From Anaerococcus marasmi (GTDB lineage: Bacteria > Bacillota > Clostridia > Tissierellales > Peptoniphilaceae), in assembly GCF_900290195.1 (NCBI RefSeq), contig NZ_OLMF01000005.1:1-64000 (forward strand): a stretch of 64,000 nt of DNA. Reading direction: 5' to 3'. A program made the position numbers and the translations under genes. The notes under the pieces were generated by a model, which did not search any database, was not told the origin of the DNA, and saw only the letters and a program-made list of their open reading frames with translations. Shown in pieces: positions 26,784-37,046 of this stretch (position 1 is its first letter; the number at the start of each line of letters is the position of its first letter).

Positions 26784-29700
26784 ATGAGCGAACTAAACCA
26801 ATTTGATGGGATGAGGATGAAAATCGCATCCGCTGAAAAAATCAGATCATGGTCTCACGGCGAAGTTAAAAAGCCAGAGACAATCAACTATAGAACCCTA
26901 AAACCAGAAAAGGACGGACTTTTCTGTGAGAAAATATTTGGACCAACTAAAGACTACGAATGTTCTTGTGGTAAATACAAGAGAATCAGATACAAGGGCG
27001 TAGTTTGTGAAAAGTGTGGGGTAGAAGTAACAAAGTCCAAGGTACGTCGTGAAAGAATGGGCCATATCGAGCTTGCAGCTCCAGTAAGCCATATTTGGTA
27101 TTTCAAGGGAATTCCATCCAAGATGGGACTTCTCCTTGACATGAGCCCAAGAGTACTTGAGAAAATCCTATACTTTGCTTCATATGTTGTAATCAATCCT
27201 GGTTCAACAGATCTTATGGAAAAGCAAGAAATCTCTGAAAATGAATACCAAGACGTCCTAGAAGCCTACCCAGATGATACAGAATTTAAGGCTGCTATGG
27301 GAGCTGAGGCTGTAAAGGAGCTTCTAGCTAACGTAGATCTTAAGAGGGAATACGAGCTTCTCCTAAAAGAACTTGACGAATCAACTGGACAAAAAAAGGT
27401 AAGAGTTTCAAGAAGACTAGAAGTAGTAGATGCCTTCCTTACAAGCGGCAACAAGCCAGAATGGATGATACTAGACGTCCTTCCAGTAATGCCACCAGAA
27501 TTAAGACCAATGGTCCAACTTGAAGGTGGAAGATTTGCTACAAGTGACTTAAACGACCTTTATAGACGTGTTATCAATAGAAACAACAGACTAAAAAGAC
27601 TCCTAGATATAGGTGCTCCTGAAATCATCGTTCGTAACGAGAAAAGAATGCTTCAAGAAGCAGTCGATGCCCTAATCGATAACGGAAGACGTGGACGAGC
27701 TGTAACTGGAGCATCCAATAGAAACATGAAGTCCCTATCTGACCTACTTAAGGGTAAGAGTGGTAGATTTAGACAAAACCTTCTAGGTAAGAGAGTTGAC
27801 TATTCAGGTCGTTCTGTAATCGTAGTAGGACCTGACCTTAAGTTTAACCAATGTGGACTTCCACAAGAGATGGCACTTGAACTTTTTAAACCATTTATCA
27901 TGAACAAGGTAGTAGACTGTGGAATGGCCCACAACCTAAAATCTGCCAAGAAAATGGTAGAGAAAAAAGACCCAAGAGTCTACGAAATCCTTGAAGAAGT
28001 AATCAAAGACCACCCAGTTTTACTAAACCGTGCCCCTACACTTCACAGACTTGGTATCCAAGCCTTTGAACCAAAACTTGTAGCAGGTAAGGCGATGAAG
28101 CTTCATCCACTGGCATGTAACGCCTTTAACGCCGACTTCGACGGTGACCAAATGGCTATCCACTTGCCACTATCTAACGAGGCTCAAATCGAAGCAAGAC
28201 TACTTATGATGTCAACTAACAACATCCTAGGTCTTAAAGATGGTAAGCCAATTACAACTCCTTCCCAAGATATGGTACTAGGAGCTTATTACCTAACTAC
28301 TATCAAAAAAGGCGCTAAGGGTGAGGATATGGTTTTTGAATCATACGATGAGATGATGAAAGCCCTAGAAGCAGGATATGTAGAATACCAAGCGAAAGTT
28401 AAGGTAAGAGTTAAAAAGAGTAAGGACGATCCAGGTAAGATCGTAGAATCTTCTGTCGGTAGATTTATCTATAACTCAGGAATCCCACAAGATTTAGGTT
28501 ATGTAAATAGAAAAAAAGATCCATACTCACTAGAAATCAACACAGTAGTAGATTCTGGAACTCTAAAAGATATTGTAGATAAGTGCTTTAGAAAACACGG
28601 TAATATCAAGACTGCAGAAGTACTTGACTACATCAAACAAACAGGATATAAATACTCAACCCTATCAGGACTTACAGTATCCATGTCAGACGTAAACATC
28701 CCAAAAGAGAAATGGGATCTTATAGCTCATGCTGATTCTGAAGTTGATAGATACGACAAGCTCTACAGAAGAGGTCTGATAACAGATCAAGAAAGATACG
28801 AAAAAGTTATAGACATCTGGGGTAAGACCACAAACGATGTAACAGAAGCCCTACTTACAGAGCTTAAGTCAGATAACAACATCAAGATATTTGCCGATTC
28901 AGGTGCCCGTGGTTCTACTAACCAAATCAGACAGCTAGGCGGAATGCGTGGACTTATGAGTCAGGCCGATGGTAAGATTATAGAAATTCCTATCAAGGCG
29001 AACTTTAGGGAAGGACTTTCAGTACAAGAGTACTTTATCTCAACCCACGGTTCACGTAAGGGTCTAACGGATACCGCCCTTAGGACAGCCGACTCAGGAT
29101 ATCTAACTAGAAGAATGGTAGATATTTCCCAAGACGTTATAGTTACAGAAGATGACTGCCATACAGATGGATACGTCGTAGCCCACGAGTTTAAGGACGG
29201 AAATGAACTTATAGAAAATCTACAGACAAGAATTATCGGTAGAACATCTTTCGAAGAAATCAAAGATGAAAGTGGCGAAGTTATAGTTCACAAGGACGAG
29301 CTAATAGATGAAGACATGGCTGATAAGATAATCGATGCAGGTATCAAGGAAGTTAAACTTCGTTCAGTTCTCGAATGTAAGGCAAAGCACGGAGTATGTG
29401 CAGCATGCTACGGTAGAAACCTTGCTACAGGCAAACACGTAAATGCAGGTGAGGCTGTAGGAATTATCGCTGCCCAATCAATCGGTGAGCCTGGTACTCA
29501 GCTAACCATGAGAACCTTCCACTCCGGTGGTATCGCAGGCGTTGGAATCACCCAAGGTCTTCCAAGAGTTGAGGAGTTATTCGAAGCGAGAAAGCCAAAA
29601 GGACTTGCCTACATCGCAGAAAACTCCGGTACAGTAAGTCTTATTCAAAACGAAAAGAAGACAGACGTAGAAATCCTATCAGACGATGGATTTGCCAAGA

Positions 29701-30350
29701 AATACAACATCCCATTCGGATCTAGAATCCTTGTAAGAGATGGCGATGTGGTAAGAAAGGGTGACCAACTAACAGAAGGATCCCTTGATCCACACGATGT
29801 ATTGAAGGTTCTAGGCAAAGTTGGAGTCCAAGATTACATCACAAAAGAAGTCCAAAAAGTATACAGACTTCAAGGTGTAGAGATCGACGACAGACACATA
29901 GAAGTTATAGCCCGTCAAATGCTTAAGAAAGTAAAGATTGAAGAGGCTGGAGATACAGAGTTCCTCCCAGGCTCCCTTCAAGATAGACGTGAAGTCGATA
30001 TAGAAAACGAAAAGATGATAGAAGAAGGAAAAGAAGCAGCGACATATAGTCAAGAACTCCTTGGAATCACCAAGGCTTCCCTTGCTACAGAAAGCTGGCT
30101 ATCAGCAGCATCCTTCCAAGAAACAACCAGAGTCCTAACAGACGCCTCAATTAAGGGCAAGGTCGATGACCTCAAGGGACTAAAGGAAAATATCATCATA
30201 GGTAAGCTAATCCCAGCAGGTACTGGACTTAAGACTTACAATGACGTAGAAATCGACTACGAAACAAAAGAAGCAGAAGATGCACAAATAGCAATGAATA
30301 TAGAAGCTATAGAAAAAGAAGCTGAAAGCGAAGAAGCTACACAAAAATAA
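26784..30350 (+). CDS. rpoC: DNA-directed RNA polymerase subunit beta'
   Basis: This 1188-residue protein is the beta' subunit. It has the N-terminal zinc site ([20 protein letters not shown]), the catalytic [10 protein letters not shown] loop that binds the active-site magnesium, the trigger-loop/bridge helix region ([19 protein letters not shown]) and the second zinc site [13 protein letters not shown]. It starts 8 bp after rpoB with GGGGAG as ribosome binding site and is followed directly by a terminator. Confidence 0.98.
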   Translation: MSELNQFDGMRMKIASAEKIRSWSHGEVKKPETINYRTLKPEKDGLFCEKIFGPTKDYECSCGKYKRIRYKGVVCEKCGVEVTKSKVRRERMGHIELAAPVSHIWYFKGIPSKMGLLLDMSPRVLEKILYFASYVVINPGSTDLMEKQEISENEYQDVLEAYPDDTEFKAAMGAEAVKELLANVDLKREYELLLKELDESTGQKKVRVSRRLEVVDAFLTSGNKPEWMILDVLPVMPPELRPMVQLEGGRFATSDLNDLYRRVINRNNRLKRLLDIGAPEIIVRNEKRMLQEAVDALIDNGRRGRAVTGASNRNMKSLSDLLKGKSGRFRQNLLGKRVDYSGRSVIVVGPDLKFNQCGLPQEMALELFKPFIMNKVVDCGMAHNLKSAKKMVEKKDPRVYEILEEVIKDHPVLLNRAPTLHRLGIQAFEPKLVAGKAMKLHPLACNAFNADFDGDQMAIHLPLSNEAQIEARLLMMSTNNILGLKDGKPITTPSQDMVLGAYYLTTIKKGAKGEDMVFESYDEMMKALEAGYVEYQAKVKVRVKKSKDDPGKIVESSVGRFIYNSGIPQDLGYVNRKKDPYSLEINTVVDSGTLKDIVDKCFRKHGNIKTAEVLDYIKQTGYKYSTLSGLTVSMSDVNIPKEKWDLIAHADSEVDRYDKLYRRGLITDQERYEKVIDIWGKTTNDVTEALLTELKSDNNIKIFADSGARGSTNQIRQLGGMRGLMSQADGKIIEIPIKANFREGLSVQEYFISTHGSRKGLTDTALRTADSGYLTRRMVDISQDVIVTEDDCHTDGYVVAHEFKDGNELIENLQTRIIGRTSFEEIKDESGEVIVHKDELIDEDMADKIIDAGIKEVKLRSVLECKAKHGVCAACYGRNLATGKHVNAGEAVGIIAAQSIGEPGTQLTMRTFHSGGIAGVGITQGLPRVEELFEARKPKGLAYIAENSGTVSLIQNEKKTDVEILSDDGFAKKYNIPFGSRILVRDGDVVRKGDQLTEGSLDPHDVLKVLGKVGVQDYITKEVQKVYRLQGVEIDDRHIEVIARQMLKKVKIEEAGDTEFLPGSLQDRREVDIENEKMIEEGKEAATYSQELLGITKASLATESWLSAASFQETTRVLTDASIKGKVDDLKGLKENIIIGKLIPAGTGLKTYNDVEIDYETKEAEDAQIAMNIEAIEKEAESEEATQK

Positions 30351-30357
30351 AACTAAG

Positions 30358-30380
30358 GCCCGAGCAATCGGGCTTTTCTT
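30358..30380 (+). terminator. Terminator of rpoBC
   Basis: GCCCGA (30358-30363) pairs with TCGGGC (30368-30373), followed by TTTTCTT. Confidence 0.85.
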
Positions 30381-30499
30381 GTGGGCAAATTTATTTTTCT
30401 TTGTTTAGTAGCGATATACAGATGAGTTTATCTAATTATATTGAATATGATAGCTTTATGAATTGAGTTTCCTGACTATAATTTGAGAGAATTAAAAAT

Positions 30500-30620
30500 T
30501 TCAATTGTCAAGTTAACTTAGACAGAATACACTAAATTCATAAATTCTTCTAACGGTGTTTTTTAATTCAAGAATTTTCTTGGGATATTGTTTCTGTAGC
30601 TAGCTATAGAAACAATATCC
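30500..30620 (-). repeat. Right-end remnant of an IS30-family element (copy 1)
   Basis: This 121-bp segment is nearly identical to 35383-35502. On the minus strand it encodes the last residues of an IS30-type transposase (RNNIPRKFLN, stop, KTPLEEFMNLV) and ends with the element's terminal sequence (TTCAATTGTCAAGTTAACTT). The rest of the element is missing. The remaining sequence between rpoC and 30828 shows no gene. Confidence 0.75.
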
Positions 30621-30827
30621 TATAATCACAATGATAAGAATTTATAAATGATTGAATATAGCTGTAGATAATTTGCAGTTATATACATTAGGTCTAAAGG
30701 ATATTTATTATATTAGTACAGGAAGATGAGTGCTTAGGTAAAGAAAGCTTCTTATTTTATATGGATTTTCAAAAATTCTATATTTTATGGACAGATAAGG
30801 GAATAATTATAATAATAAGGAGGTCCA

Positions 30828-31529
30828 ATGAGAAGAGATGAAATAGAAAAAATAAATAGACAAAGAGATGATTTTCTTAGGGCTATCAAAGAATCTGACA
30901 TTGATTACATAAAAGAATTTTTTCCTAAGGTTAAGCTTATTTTTACAGGAGAAGAGCTTGGAATAAGAGGCAGGGTAATCAAAGACCCACTTAGAAGTCT
31001 AAAAAATATCAGCTTATCTTACAATACCCTTTATTTTATAACTGCCTTAAATGGCGGGATGGATCCGCTCATTGGTCACTATATGGCAGAAAAATATGCT
31101 ATTTTAATTGAATACGTTGATAATGAAGACGACTTACGGAGTATACACGAAGAAATGCTATATAACTATGCTTCTAGGGAAAATAGGCTTCATAATAAGG
31201 GTCTTGACACATTATCTAGAAAGATAAATGCCTACATAGACAATAATTTTATGGAAGATATAAATAATGATAGCATATCAACCCATTTTAATATATCCAA
31301 GGAACACATGATGAGGACTTATAAAAAGGAGACGGGTGATACTATAAATAATTATTTAGTTACAAAAAGAATAAATGAGGCCAAAGAACTTCTCCTATTA
31401 TCTGACCTATCAATGACAGAGATAGCTTTCAGAGTTGGCTTTAAAAATTCTCAATATTTTTCTAATTCTTTCAAGAAAAATACAGGTTTTTCGCCAAAAA
31501 ACTACAGAAAATCAAAAAAAAATCATTAA
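30828..31529 (+). CDS. AraC-family transcriptional regulator
   Basis: This 233-residue regulator has a C-terminal pair of helix-turn-helix motifs (about 130-230: NNDSISTHFNISKEHMMRTY and MTEIAFRVGFKNSQYFSNSF, ending in the family's FSPKNYR). The N-terminal half (GEELGIRGRVIKDPLRSLKN, ISLSYNTLYFITALNGGM) is not a cupin I recognise; it looks like a helical sensor. AAGGAGG precedes the ATG. It is 104 bp upstream of, and in the same direction as, the hydrolase/transporter/amidohydrolase genes and probably controls them. Confidence 0.85.
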   Translation: MRRDEIEKINRQRDDFLRAIKESDIDYIKEFFPKVKLIFTGEELGIRGRVIKDPLRSLKNISLSYNTLYFITALNGGMDPLIGHYMAEKYAILIEYVDNEDDLRSIHEEMLYNYASRENRLHNKGLDTLSRKINAYIDNNFMEDINNDSISTHFNISKEHMMRTYKKETGDTINNYLVTKRINEAKELLLLSDLSMTEIAFRVGFKNSQYFSNSFKKNTGFSPKNYRKSKKNH

Positions 31530-31633
31530 TTTATAAAAAACAGTCATTTTATTAGAAGAATTAAGCTGGGAAAACCTATATCATATAAGTATAAGTTTAT
31601 TTTTTAACTAATGAGATTTTAAAGGAGGAAGAG

Positions 31634-33028
31634 ATGAAGGTTTTAGGACCGATAGAAGTAACAGAAAATTCTCACCCATTTTCGTCTATGAAATTTGCAC
31701 GAAAAGTGATAAATGTAGAAGATTATGGTTTTGTAGAAGAAGAGTATTTTATTTCGGATTTTGCTAATGTATATGATTTTGATGAAGAAAAAGAAAAAGT
31801 TTTCAAATATCAGGAAAACATTCCCTACACTACTAGAATTCTAGTTAGAAAACCTATTGCAAAAGAAGACTTCACCGGCAGATGTTACATAGATATAATG
31901 AATGCCTCTAATAATTATGACATAGAGGATTTATGGAGAAGATCATATCTTCATATTATGGAAAATAACCATATGTATATAGGAGTTACATCCAAGCCTA
32001 CAAATATACTATCCCTAAAGAATTTTGACCTTGATAGGTATAGGTCCCTATCAATGCCATCTAAGAATCCAGGTCCTCAGCCAGCAGTTTTAGATCCTAG
32101 GACAGGGTCCATAGATGGTTGTGAAGACGGCCTTATTTGGGATATTCTCTATCAAGTAGGAAGAGAAGCTAAAATAAATCCTAAAAGTTTTTGTGGTAAT
32201 CTAGATGTAAAATACCTTTACTTAAGTGGACAAAGCCAGTCAGGTATGTATCTAAACACCTATGTCAATTTCATGCACAATTATTATAAGGATCAAGGAT
32301 ACGAGAAAGTATATGATGGCTACCTATCCTTAGCTTCTGGAGGATTGACTAGAGCCTTAAGACAAGATCCTGAGGAAAAACTAAACTTTGCCATAAGACC
32401 TAGCCGTGAAGAAGAAATAGATGTACCAGTCATTACCTTTAATACTGAATGCGATTACTACTTGTTTGGGTCAATTGGAGATGGCTTAGTAAAGACAAAG
32501 AATGAAAATTCGCCTAGCAATAAGAGAAGGTATTATGACATGACAGGATCAGCCCACACAGATGCAGCAAGTCCTCTAGTGCCAACCAATGATGAGATTG
32601 AAAAAACCAAGTGTCCACCAAGGATTTTAGATAATGAGTATGATTTTAGGTTAAATGATTTGAAGTTTGACTATTATATCAATGCCATGCTTGATAGGTT
32701 CCATGAATGGGCGCAAGGTAAAAATCCACCACAAATAATAGATCCAATCGACTTTGAAAAGAAGGATGAATATGGCCACCATCTAGGAGGCTTAAGGTCT
32801 ATTTATCTGATGGTACCAAAAGCCTCTTACCAGGCTTGTGACTTCCCTGGATCAACAAATGGAAAGATGGAATTTTTTTCTAAGGAAAAAATGCAAGAAA
32901 TTTATGGAAGCTTCGAAAATTATTTAGAAAAATTTAAAGAAGTAGCCAAAGCTCAAGTCAAGGAAGGTCTTTTGACAGAAAATGATGCAAAAAGAGCTAT
33001 TGACTGGGCAGAAAATGTAAATGAGTAA
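31634..33028 (+). CDS. Alpha/beta hydrolase domain protein (Abhydrolase_10-like)
   Basis: This 464-residue protein contains an alpha/beta-hydrolase nucleophile elbow GQSQSG (in YLYLSGQSQSGMYLN), preceded by NNHMYIGVTSKP and EDGLIWDILYQVGRE. It resembles the 'alpha/beta hydrolase domain' proteins, known mainly from proteobacterial and actinobacterial catabolic loci, and is probably an esterase or lactone hydrolase. A later SAHTDAASP segment may provide the catalytic His. No signal peptide is visible, so it is cytoplasmic. AAAGGAGGAAGAG precedes the ATG. Its substrate is unknown, presumably what the next gene imports. Confidence 0.75.
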   Translation: MKVLGPIEVTENSHPFSSMKFARKVINVEDYGFVEEEYFISDFANVYDFDEEKEKVFKYQENIPYTTRILVRKPIAKEDFTGRCYIDIMNASNNYDIEDLWRRSYLHIMENNHMYIGVTSKPTNILSLKNFDLDRYRSLSMPSKNPGPQPAVLDPRTGSIDGCEDGLIWDILYQVGREAKINPKSFCGNLDVKYLYLSGQSQSGMYLNTYVNFMHNYYKDQGYEKVYDGYLSLASGGLTRALRQDPEEKLNFAIRPSREEEIDVPVITFNTECDYYLFGSIGDGLVKTKNENSPSNKRRYYDMTGSAHTDAASPLVPTNDEIEKTKCPPRILDNEYDFRLNDLKFDYYINAMLDRFHEWAQGKNPPQIIDPIDFEKKDEYGHHLGGLRSIYLMVPKASYQACDFPGSTNGKMEFFSKEKMQEIYGSFENYLEKFKEVAKAQVKEGLLTENDAKRAIDWAENVNE

Positions 33029-33042
33029 GAAGAGGAGAACTT

Positions 33043-34428
33043 ATGAAAACAAGAGAATTTAGACCTTTTAGTAAAAAGGATCAGATAGGATATATAGCAG
33101 GAGATATGGCAGGTTCCTTTGTAAACCTAACCATGGATGCCTTCTTCCTAGTATTTTGTACTTATGTATTAAAGGTAGACCCAAAATTCATGTCTGGTCT
33201 ATTCCTATTTGCTAGACTTTTTGATGCAGTAAACGACCCGCTTATAGGATCATTGCCAGATAGGTTTTCTATCGGAAAGAGCGGAGATAAATTTAAACCT
33301 TTTATTAAAATCGCCATGTGGCCATTAGCTATATCCATTCTTTTAGGATTTTTTGATGTTACAAGATTAGGATTTTCGACAACAGCGACCCATATTTGGG
33401 TAGCCTTCACCTATATTCTTTATGGAATGAGTTATACAGGTACATCCATGCCATTTGGAGCTATGGCTACAGTAGTAACTCTTGATCCAACAGAAAGATC
33501 AAAGCTATCTGCAGCTAGAGCCATCGGTGGAACAGCAATCGGATATGGATTTTTATCTATAATTCCAATGTTTATTTGGGATGCTAATAAGAACCCAAAT
33601 CCAAGCGGCTACACAATAGTATCAATAATAGCAGCCTTAGGTTGTATAATCTGCTACTACATCCTTTGCTCCCTAACCCAAGAAAGATATGCCCACCTAG
33701 CTCACAAGGCAAATGATGGCAAGGCTGATTATTCATTTAAAGAAGTTATAGGACAAGCCTTTAAAAATAGAGCGATGATCGGCATCATGTTTGCTTCAAT
33801 CGGATCACTAATTTATATAACAGGAAATTCTCAATTTGGTGGTTTTATCTTTAAGGAATTCTACCAAGCACCAAAGATGCAATCAGTTGCCATGTATGTA
33901 CAATTACCAGTAACAATTGCAATGTTCTTCGTAGTACCAAGGATGCAGGCGAAAATTGGAAAGAGAAATCTCCTCCTAGCTATGCTTACATGGAACCTTG
34001 CCCTATCCCTATTTTTATTCCTAAAACCACTTGAAAATGTAATGGCCTACATCATCCTAAACGCCCTTGCAAACCTCGGTCAGGTTACTTTTATAATGGT
34101 GGTTTGGGCTTTTGTAGCAGATGCTATCGACTATCACGAATATAAATTTAATTCAAGAAACGATGGAACCCTTTATTCTATTTATACCTTTGCTAGAAAA
34201 ATTGGCTCAACTCTTGCAAGTTTTGGAGCAACAGCTGCTCTTGCTGCAATAGGATTTATAGCAACGGCTGAAACCCAAAGCCCAGAAACCATATCTGCAA
34301 TCAGGTATTTAGGTACATCTATACCACTTATAGCCTGCATAATACAAATAATTGGCATGAAATTTATTTGGAATTTGACTAGGGAAGATTCAGAACAAAT
34401 AACAAAGGCTTTAAGAGAGGCAGAATGA
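33043..34428 (+). CDS. GPH-family (MelB-like) sodium/proton symporter
   Basis: This 461-residue membrane protein has about 12 spans and the GPH (glycoside-pentoside-hexuronide) family signature in its first third (KDQIGYIAGDMAGSF, FARLFDAVNDPLIGSLPDR). A second signature, WAFVADAIDYHEY, occurs near residue 355. It would import a glycoside, uronide or similar small molecule with a cation. It starts 14 bp after the hydrolase gene and overlaps the amidohydrolase gene by 4 bp (ATGA). Confidence 0.88.
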   Translation: MKTREFRPFSKKDQIGYIAGDMAGSFVNLTMDAFFLVFCTYVLKVDPKFMSGLFLFARLFDAVNDPLIGSLPDRFSIGKSGDKFKPFIKIAMWPLAISILLGFFDVTRLGFSTTATHIWVAFTYILYGMSYTGTSMPFGAMATVVTLDPTERSKLSAARAIGGTAIGYGFLSIIPMFIWDANKNPNPSGYTIVSIIAALGCIICYYILCSLTQERYAHLAHKANDGKADYSFKEVIGQAFKNRAMIGIMFASIGSLIYITGNSQFGGFIFKEFYQAPKMQSVAMYVQLPVTIAMFFVVPRMQAKIGKRNLLLAMLTWNLALSLFLFLKPLENVMAYIILNALANLGQVTFIMVVWAFVADAIDYHEYKFNSRNDGTLYSIYTFARKIGSTLASFGATAALAAIGFIATAETQSPETISAIRYLGTSIPLIACIIQIIGMKFIWNLTREDSEQITKALREAE

Positions 34429-35279
34429 AAAAAATAGATATCCATGTCCACTGTTCCAAGGACGCTGGACATCAGATAAATGGCCAAAAACTGATAAACA
34501 AGGACCAAATGATAAAATCAATGGGAAAAAGGGGGATAGATAAATCTGTCCTCATGTCCTCCTCAGCTAAAGATTCAGATCTACTATCAAATGATGAACT
34601 TAGGCAAATTTGCCAAGAGTCTGATAGGTTCTACTATATGTCTATGGTTAATTTTGAACAAGATATTAACAAGCAGTTAAAAAGAGAAAAGGACCTAGGC
34701 TCGATTGGCCTTGGAGAACTTGTTTACAACAAAGCCTTCAATAGTCCTGAAATTTTTAAGATTTTACAAGCAGCTGAAAAATTAGAAATGCCAGTTTTAT
34801 TTCACTTAAGTCCACAAATTGGTAAATACTATGGAGTTTATGATTTAAAAGGCCTGCCTTACCTGGAAGAAGCCCTTAAAAGATTTGAAAATCTAATCTT
34901 TATAGGCCATTCTCAAGCCTTTTGGTGTGAGATTTCAAAGTATGATGACAAGGACCCTGACTTCAGAGATTCTTATCCCAAAGGGCCAGTCGATGAAGGT
35001 AGGATAGGTAAACTTATGAGAAAATATCCGAACCTCTATGCAGACTTATCTGCTAACAGTGGAGCTAATGCTATCATGAGAGATAAAGACTATGGTATAT
35101 CTTTTATCAAAGAATTTTCAGATAGGTTATTTTTTGGAACAGACACCTTTAATAAGGACCAAGAATTCCCACTAGATTCCTACCTTGAAAAGCTAGGTCA
35201 AGAAGGAGTAATAGATAAAGAAGATTTGGAAAAAATTTATTATAAAAATTTTGAAAGAGTTTTTAAAATTAATGAATAA
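34425..35279 (+). CDS. Amidohydrolase-family metal-dependent hydrolase
   Basis: This 284-residue TIM-barrel protein begins MKKIDIHVHC, the HxH metal site of amidohydrolases (PF04909 type, the same family as aminocarboxymuconate decarboxylase-like proteins). Later metal or catalytic residues are suggested by PVLFHLSP, FIGHSQAFW and RLFFGTDTF (terminal Asp). It may be a hydrolase or a decarboxylase. Translationally coupled to the transporter. With the hydrolase it makes a two-step degradation module of unknown substrate. Confidence 0.8.
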   Translation: MKKIDIHVHCSKDAGHQINGQKLINKDQMIKSMGKRGIDKSVLMSSSAKDSDLLSNDELRQICQESDRFYYMSMVNFEQDINKQLKREKDLGSIGLGELVYNKAFNSPEIFKILQAAEKLEMPVLFHLSPQIGKYYGVYDLKGLPYLEEALKRFENLIFIGHSQAFWCEISKYDDKDPDFRDSYPKGPVDEGRIGKLMRKYPNLYADLSANSGANAIMRDKDYGISFIKEFSDRLFFGTDTFNKDQEFPLDSYLEKLGQEGVIDKEDLEKIYYKNFERVFKINE

Positions 35280-35340
35280 TAAGGGACTTATGGAAGTCTT
35301 AGGAAAGAAAAGCGGCTGTTGCAGAAGTCCAAATATAGAG

Positions 35341-35376
35341 AAAAGACGAGGAAACTAAACAACCTCGTCTTTTTAA
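35341..35376 (+). terminator. Terminator of the hydrolase/transporter operon
   Basis: AAAAGACGAGG (35341-35351) pairs with CCTCGTCTTTT (35363-35373), an 11-bp perfect stem with a T-run. Confidence 0.9.
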
Positions 35377-35382
35377 AATATT

Positions 35383-35558
35383 TTAATTGTCAAATTAACC
35401 TAGACAGAATATACTAAATTCATAAATTCTTCTAACGGTGTTTTTTAATTCAAGAATTTTCTTGGGATATTGTTTCTATAGCTAGCTACAGAAACAATAT
35501 CCTTTTCACACATTAGCCTAAAGTCAGTTTGTTTTGGTAATCCATCTTTACTTAATAA
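35383..35558 (-). pseudogene. IS30-family transposase, 3' part (disrupted)
   Basis: Read on the minus strand this encodes SKDGLPKQTDFRLMCEKDIV then SVASYRNNIPRKFLN, a premature TAA, and KTPLEEFMNLVYSV: the C-terminus of an IS30-type transposase. It is the continuation of 37039-37613; the ISL3 element 35559-37038 splits the gene at codon NGLL. The same premature stop is present in the copy at 30500-30620. The outer end (35383-35400) is the probable IS30 terminal repeat. Confidence 0.85.
35551..35558. repeat. 8-bp target site duplication of the ISL3 element, left copy
   Basis: CTTAATAA directly before the left end of the element; the identical octamer follows the right end at 37039-37046. Eight bases is the duplication length known for ISL3-family elements. 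Confidence 0.9.
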
Positions 35559-37038
35559 GGGTCTATAATAAATCGTGTTGGTAGAAGTAAATGATACTTC
35601 TGTCAGTACGATTTTTTTGTAAAAAAAAGAAGACATATTTAATCATTTACCCTATAATTAAATTAACCACAACTTAAAAGGAGATTAAATATGTCTAACA
35701 ATTATTTTATTACAAATTTACTAAATATCAAAGATGAAAATGTTAATTTTTCTGATGGAATACACCACAAAGTCATTAAAGGTGTAACATATACAATTCT
35801 AAAAGCTAAATTAGAATATTCTGATCAAGTTTGCCCTCATTGTGGCTCTAACCATAACTTAATTAAATACGGCTTTAAATCATCTACTGTAAGATGTTCC
35901 AGAGCAGGTGATCATCCTGTTTTAATTGACTTGAAGAAGCAGAAGATGTTCTGTAAATCGTGCAATAAATATTTCTTACTTGAATCTAATATAGTCGATA
36001 AGTATTGTAATATTTCTAATCAGGTTAAAAGACATGTTCTTTCTAGTTTAACAAAAAAGCTATCTATGAAAGATATATCTGCTGATAATTACATATCTAC
36101 AACTACAGTTTCTAGATTCATGGCTAAACTTGATAATGTATTTAAAGTGGACTTTTCTTATTTGCCTGAACATTTATCATTCGATGAATTTAAATCAACT
36201 AAGGATGCCAAAGGAGCTATGAGTTTTATATATCTAAATTCAGATAATCACAAGGTAATTGATATTATTGAGAATCTACAGCTATACTTTTTAAAAAGAT
36301 ACTTCTTATGCTTTCCTAGGTATGTTAGAGATAAGGTTAAGACTGTATGTATTGATATGTACAGTCCCTATATATCACTAATTAAAGAACTGTTTGTTAA
36401 TGCAGAAATCATTATTGATAGGTTCCATATCGTAAAACTATTTACAAACTCTTTTAACCATACTAGAATTGACACGATGAAGGAGTATTCTACAAGCAAT
36501 ATTAAATACAAAAGACTTAAGAAATATTGGAAACATTTCTTAAAACCATACAAACTCCTTGATCCTATTCATTTTTTTAAGCGTGTTCATTTTCCTGGTA
36601 AGTTTGTTTCTGATGAGGATATTGTCGATATTAGTCTTAATGTTGATAAGACTTTAAAGAATACTTATGACTGTTACCAATGCTTAAGAGAGGATATTGA
36701 GAAAAAGGATTTTGAATTATTTAAATTTCATTTAAATTACTTCAAGGATAAAGTTAGTGATAGGATGAGAACATCAATAGATACTTGTTATTATTACCTA
36801 GATTTCATCAAGAACTCATTTATTTATGATTATTCTAATGGACCAATTGAAGGGGTTAATAATTTTATTAAGGTTTTAAAGAGGATAGCTTTTGGATACA
36901 GGAATTTTGCTAATTTTAGAACAAGAATATTTATCACAAGAAATTTATTAGCTAGTTAAAAATTCAGGGATAGAAATTTCTATCCCTGATTAAGAATTTG
37001 GTTGATTATTATTTACCAACACGATTTGACAAAGAGCC
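35559..37038 (+). mobile_element. Intact ISL3-family insertion sequence, 1480 bp
   Basis: The left end GGGTCTATAATAAATCG (35559) and the inverted right end GGCTCTTTGTCAAATCG (from 37038) form imperfect terminal repeats, identical over the inner AAATCGTGTTGGTA. Flanking CTTAATAA octamers are identical. A single complete transposase gene lies inside, with a 24-bp perfect palindrome (36965-36988) directly behind it. The element interrupts an IS30-family transposase gene. Perfect target duplication and an intact ORF suggest a recent, possibly still active insertion. Confidence 0.93.
35691..36959 (+). CDS. ISL3-family transposase
   Basis: This 422-residue protein has the ISL3 layout: an N-terminal zinc-finger region (CPHCGSNHNLIKYG, then CKSC), a helix-turn-helix around 110-150, and a DDE catalytic core with LSFDEFKSTK, CIDMYSPY and the late SNGPIEGVNNFIK segment (Glu). 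AAAGGAG precedes the ATG. No frameshift or internal stop is seen. It catalyses movement of its host element. Confidence 0.93.
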   Translation: MSNNYFITNLLNIKDENVNFSDGIHHKVIKGVTYTILKAKLEYSDQVCPHCGSNHNLIKYGFKSSTVRCSRAGDHPVLIDLKKQKMFCKSCNKYFLLESNIVDKYCNISNQVKRHVLSSLTKKLSMKDISADNYISTTTVSRFMAKLDNVFKVDFSYLPEHLSFDEFKSTKDAKGAMSFIYLNSDNHKVIDIIENLQLYFLKRYFLCFPRYVRDKVKTVCIDMYSPYISLIKELFVNAEIIIDRFHIVKLFTNSFNHTRIDTMKEYSTSNIKYKRLKKYWKHFLKPYKLLDPIHFFKRVHFPGKFVSDEDIVDISLNVDKTLKNTYDCYQCLREDIEKKDFELFKFHLNYFKDKVSDRMRTSIDTCYYYLDFIKNSFIYDYSNGPIEGVNNFIKVLKRIAFGYRNFANFRTRIFITRNLLAS

Positions 37039-37046
37039 CTTAATAA
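37039..37046. repeat. 8-bp target site duplication of the ISL3 element, right copy
   Basis: CTTAATAA directly after the right end at 37038; see 35551-35558. Confidence 0.9.

Noticed and set aside
30583-30620. Long near-perfect palindrome (GATATTGTTTCT...AGAAACAATATC) as a terminator or regulatory element
   Set aside because: It is part of the IS30 transposase coding sequence (KDIVSVASYRNNIP) and is equally present at 35464-35502; the symmetry follows from the codons.
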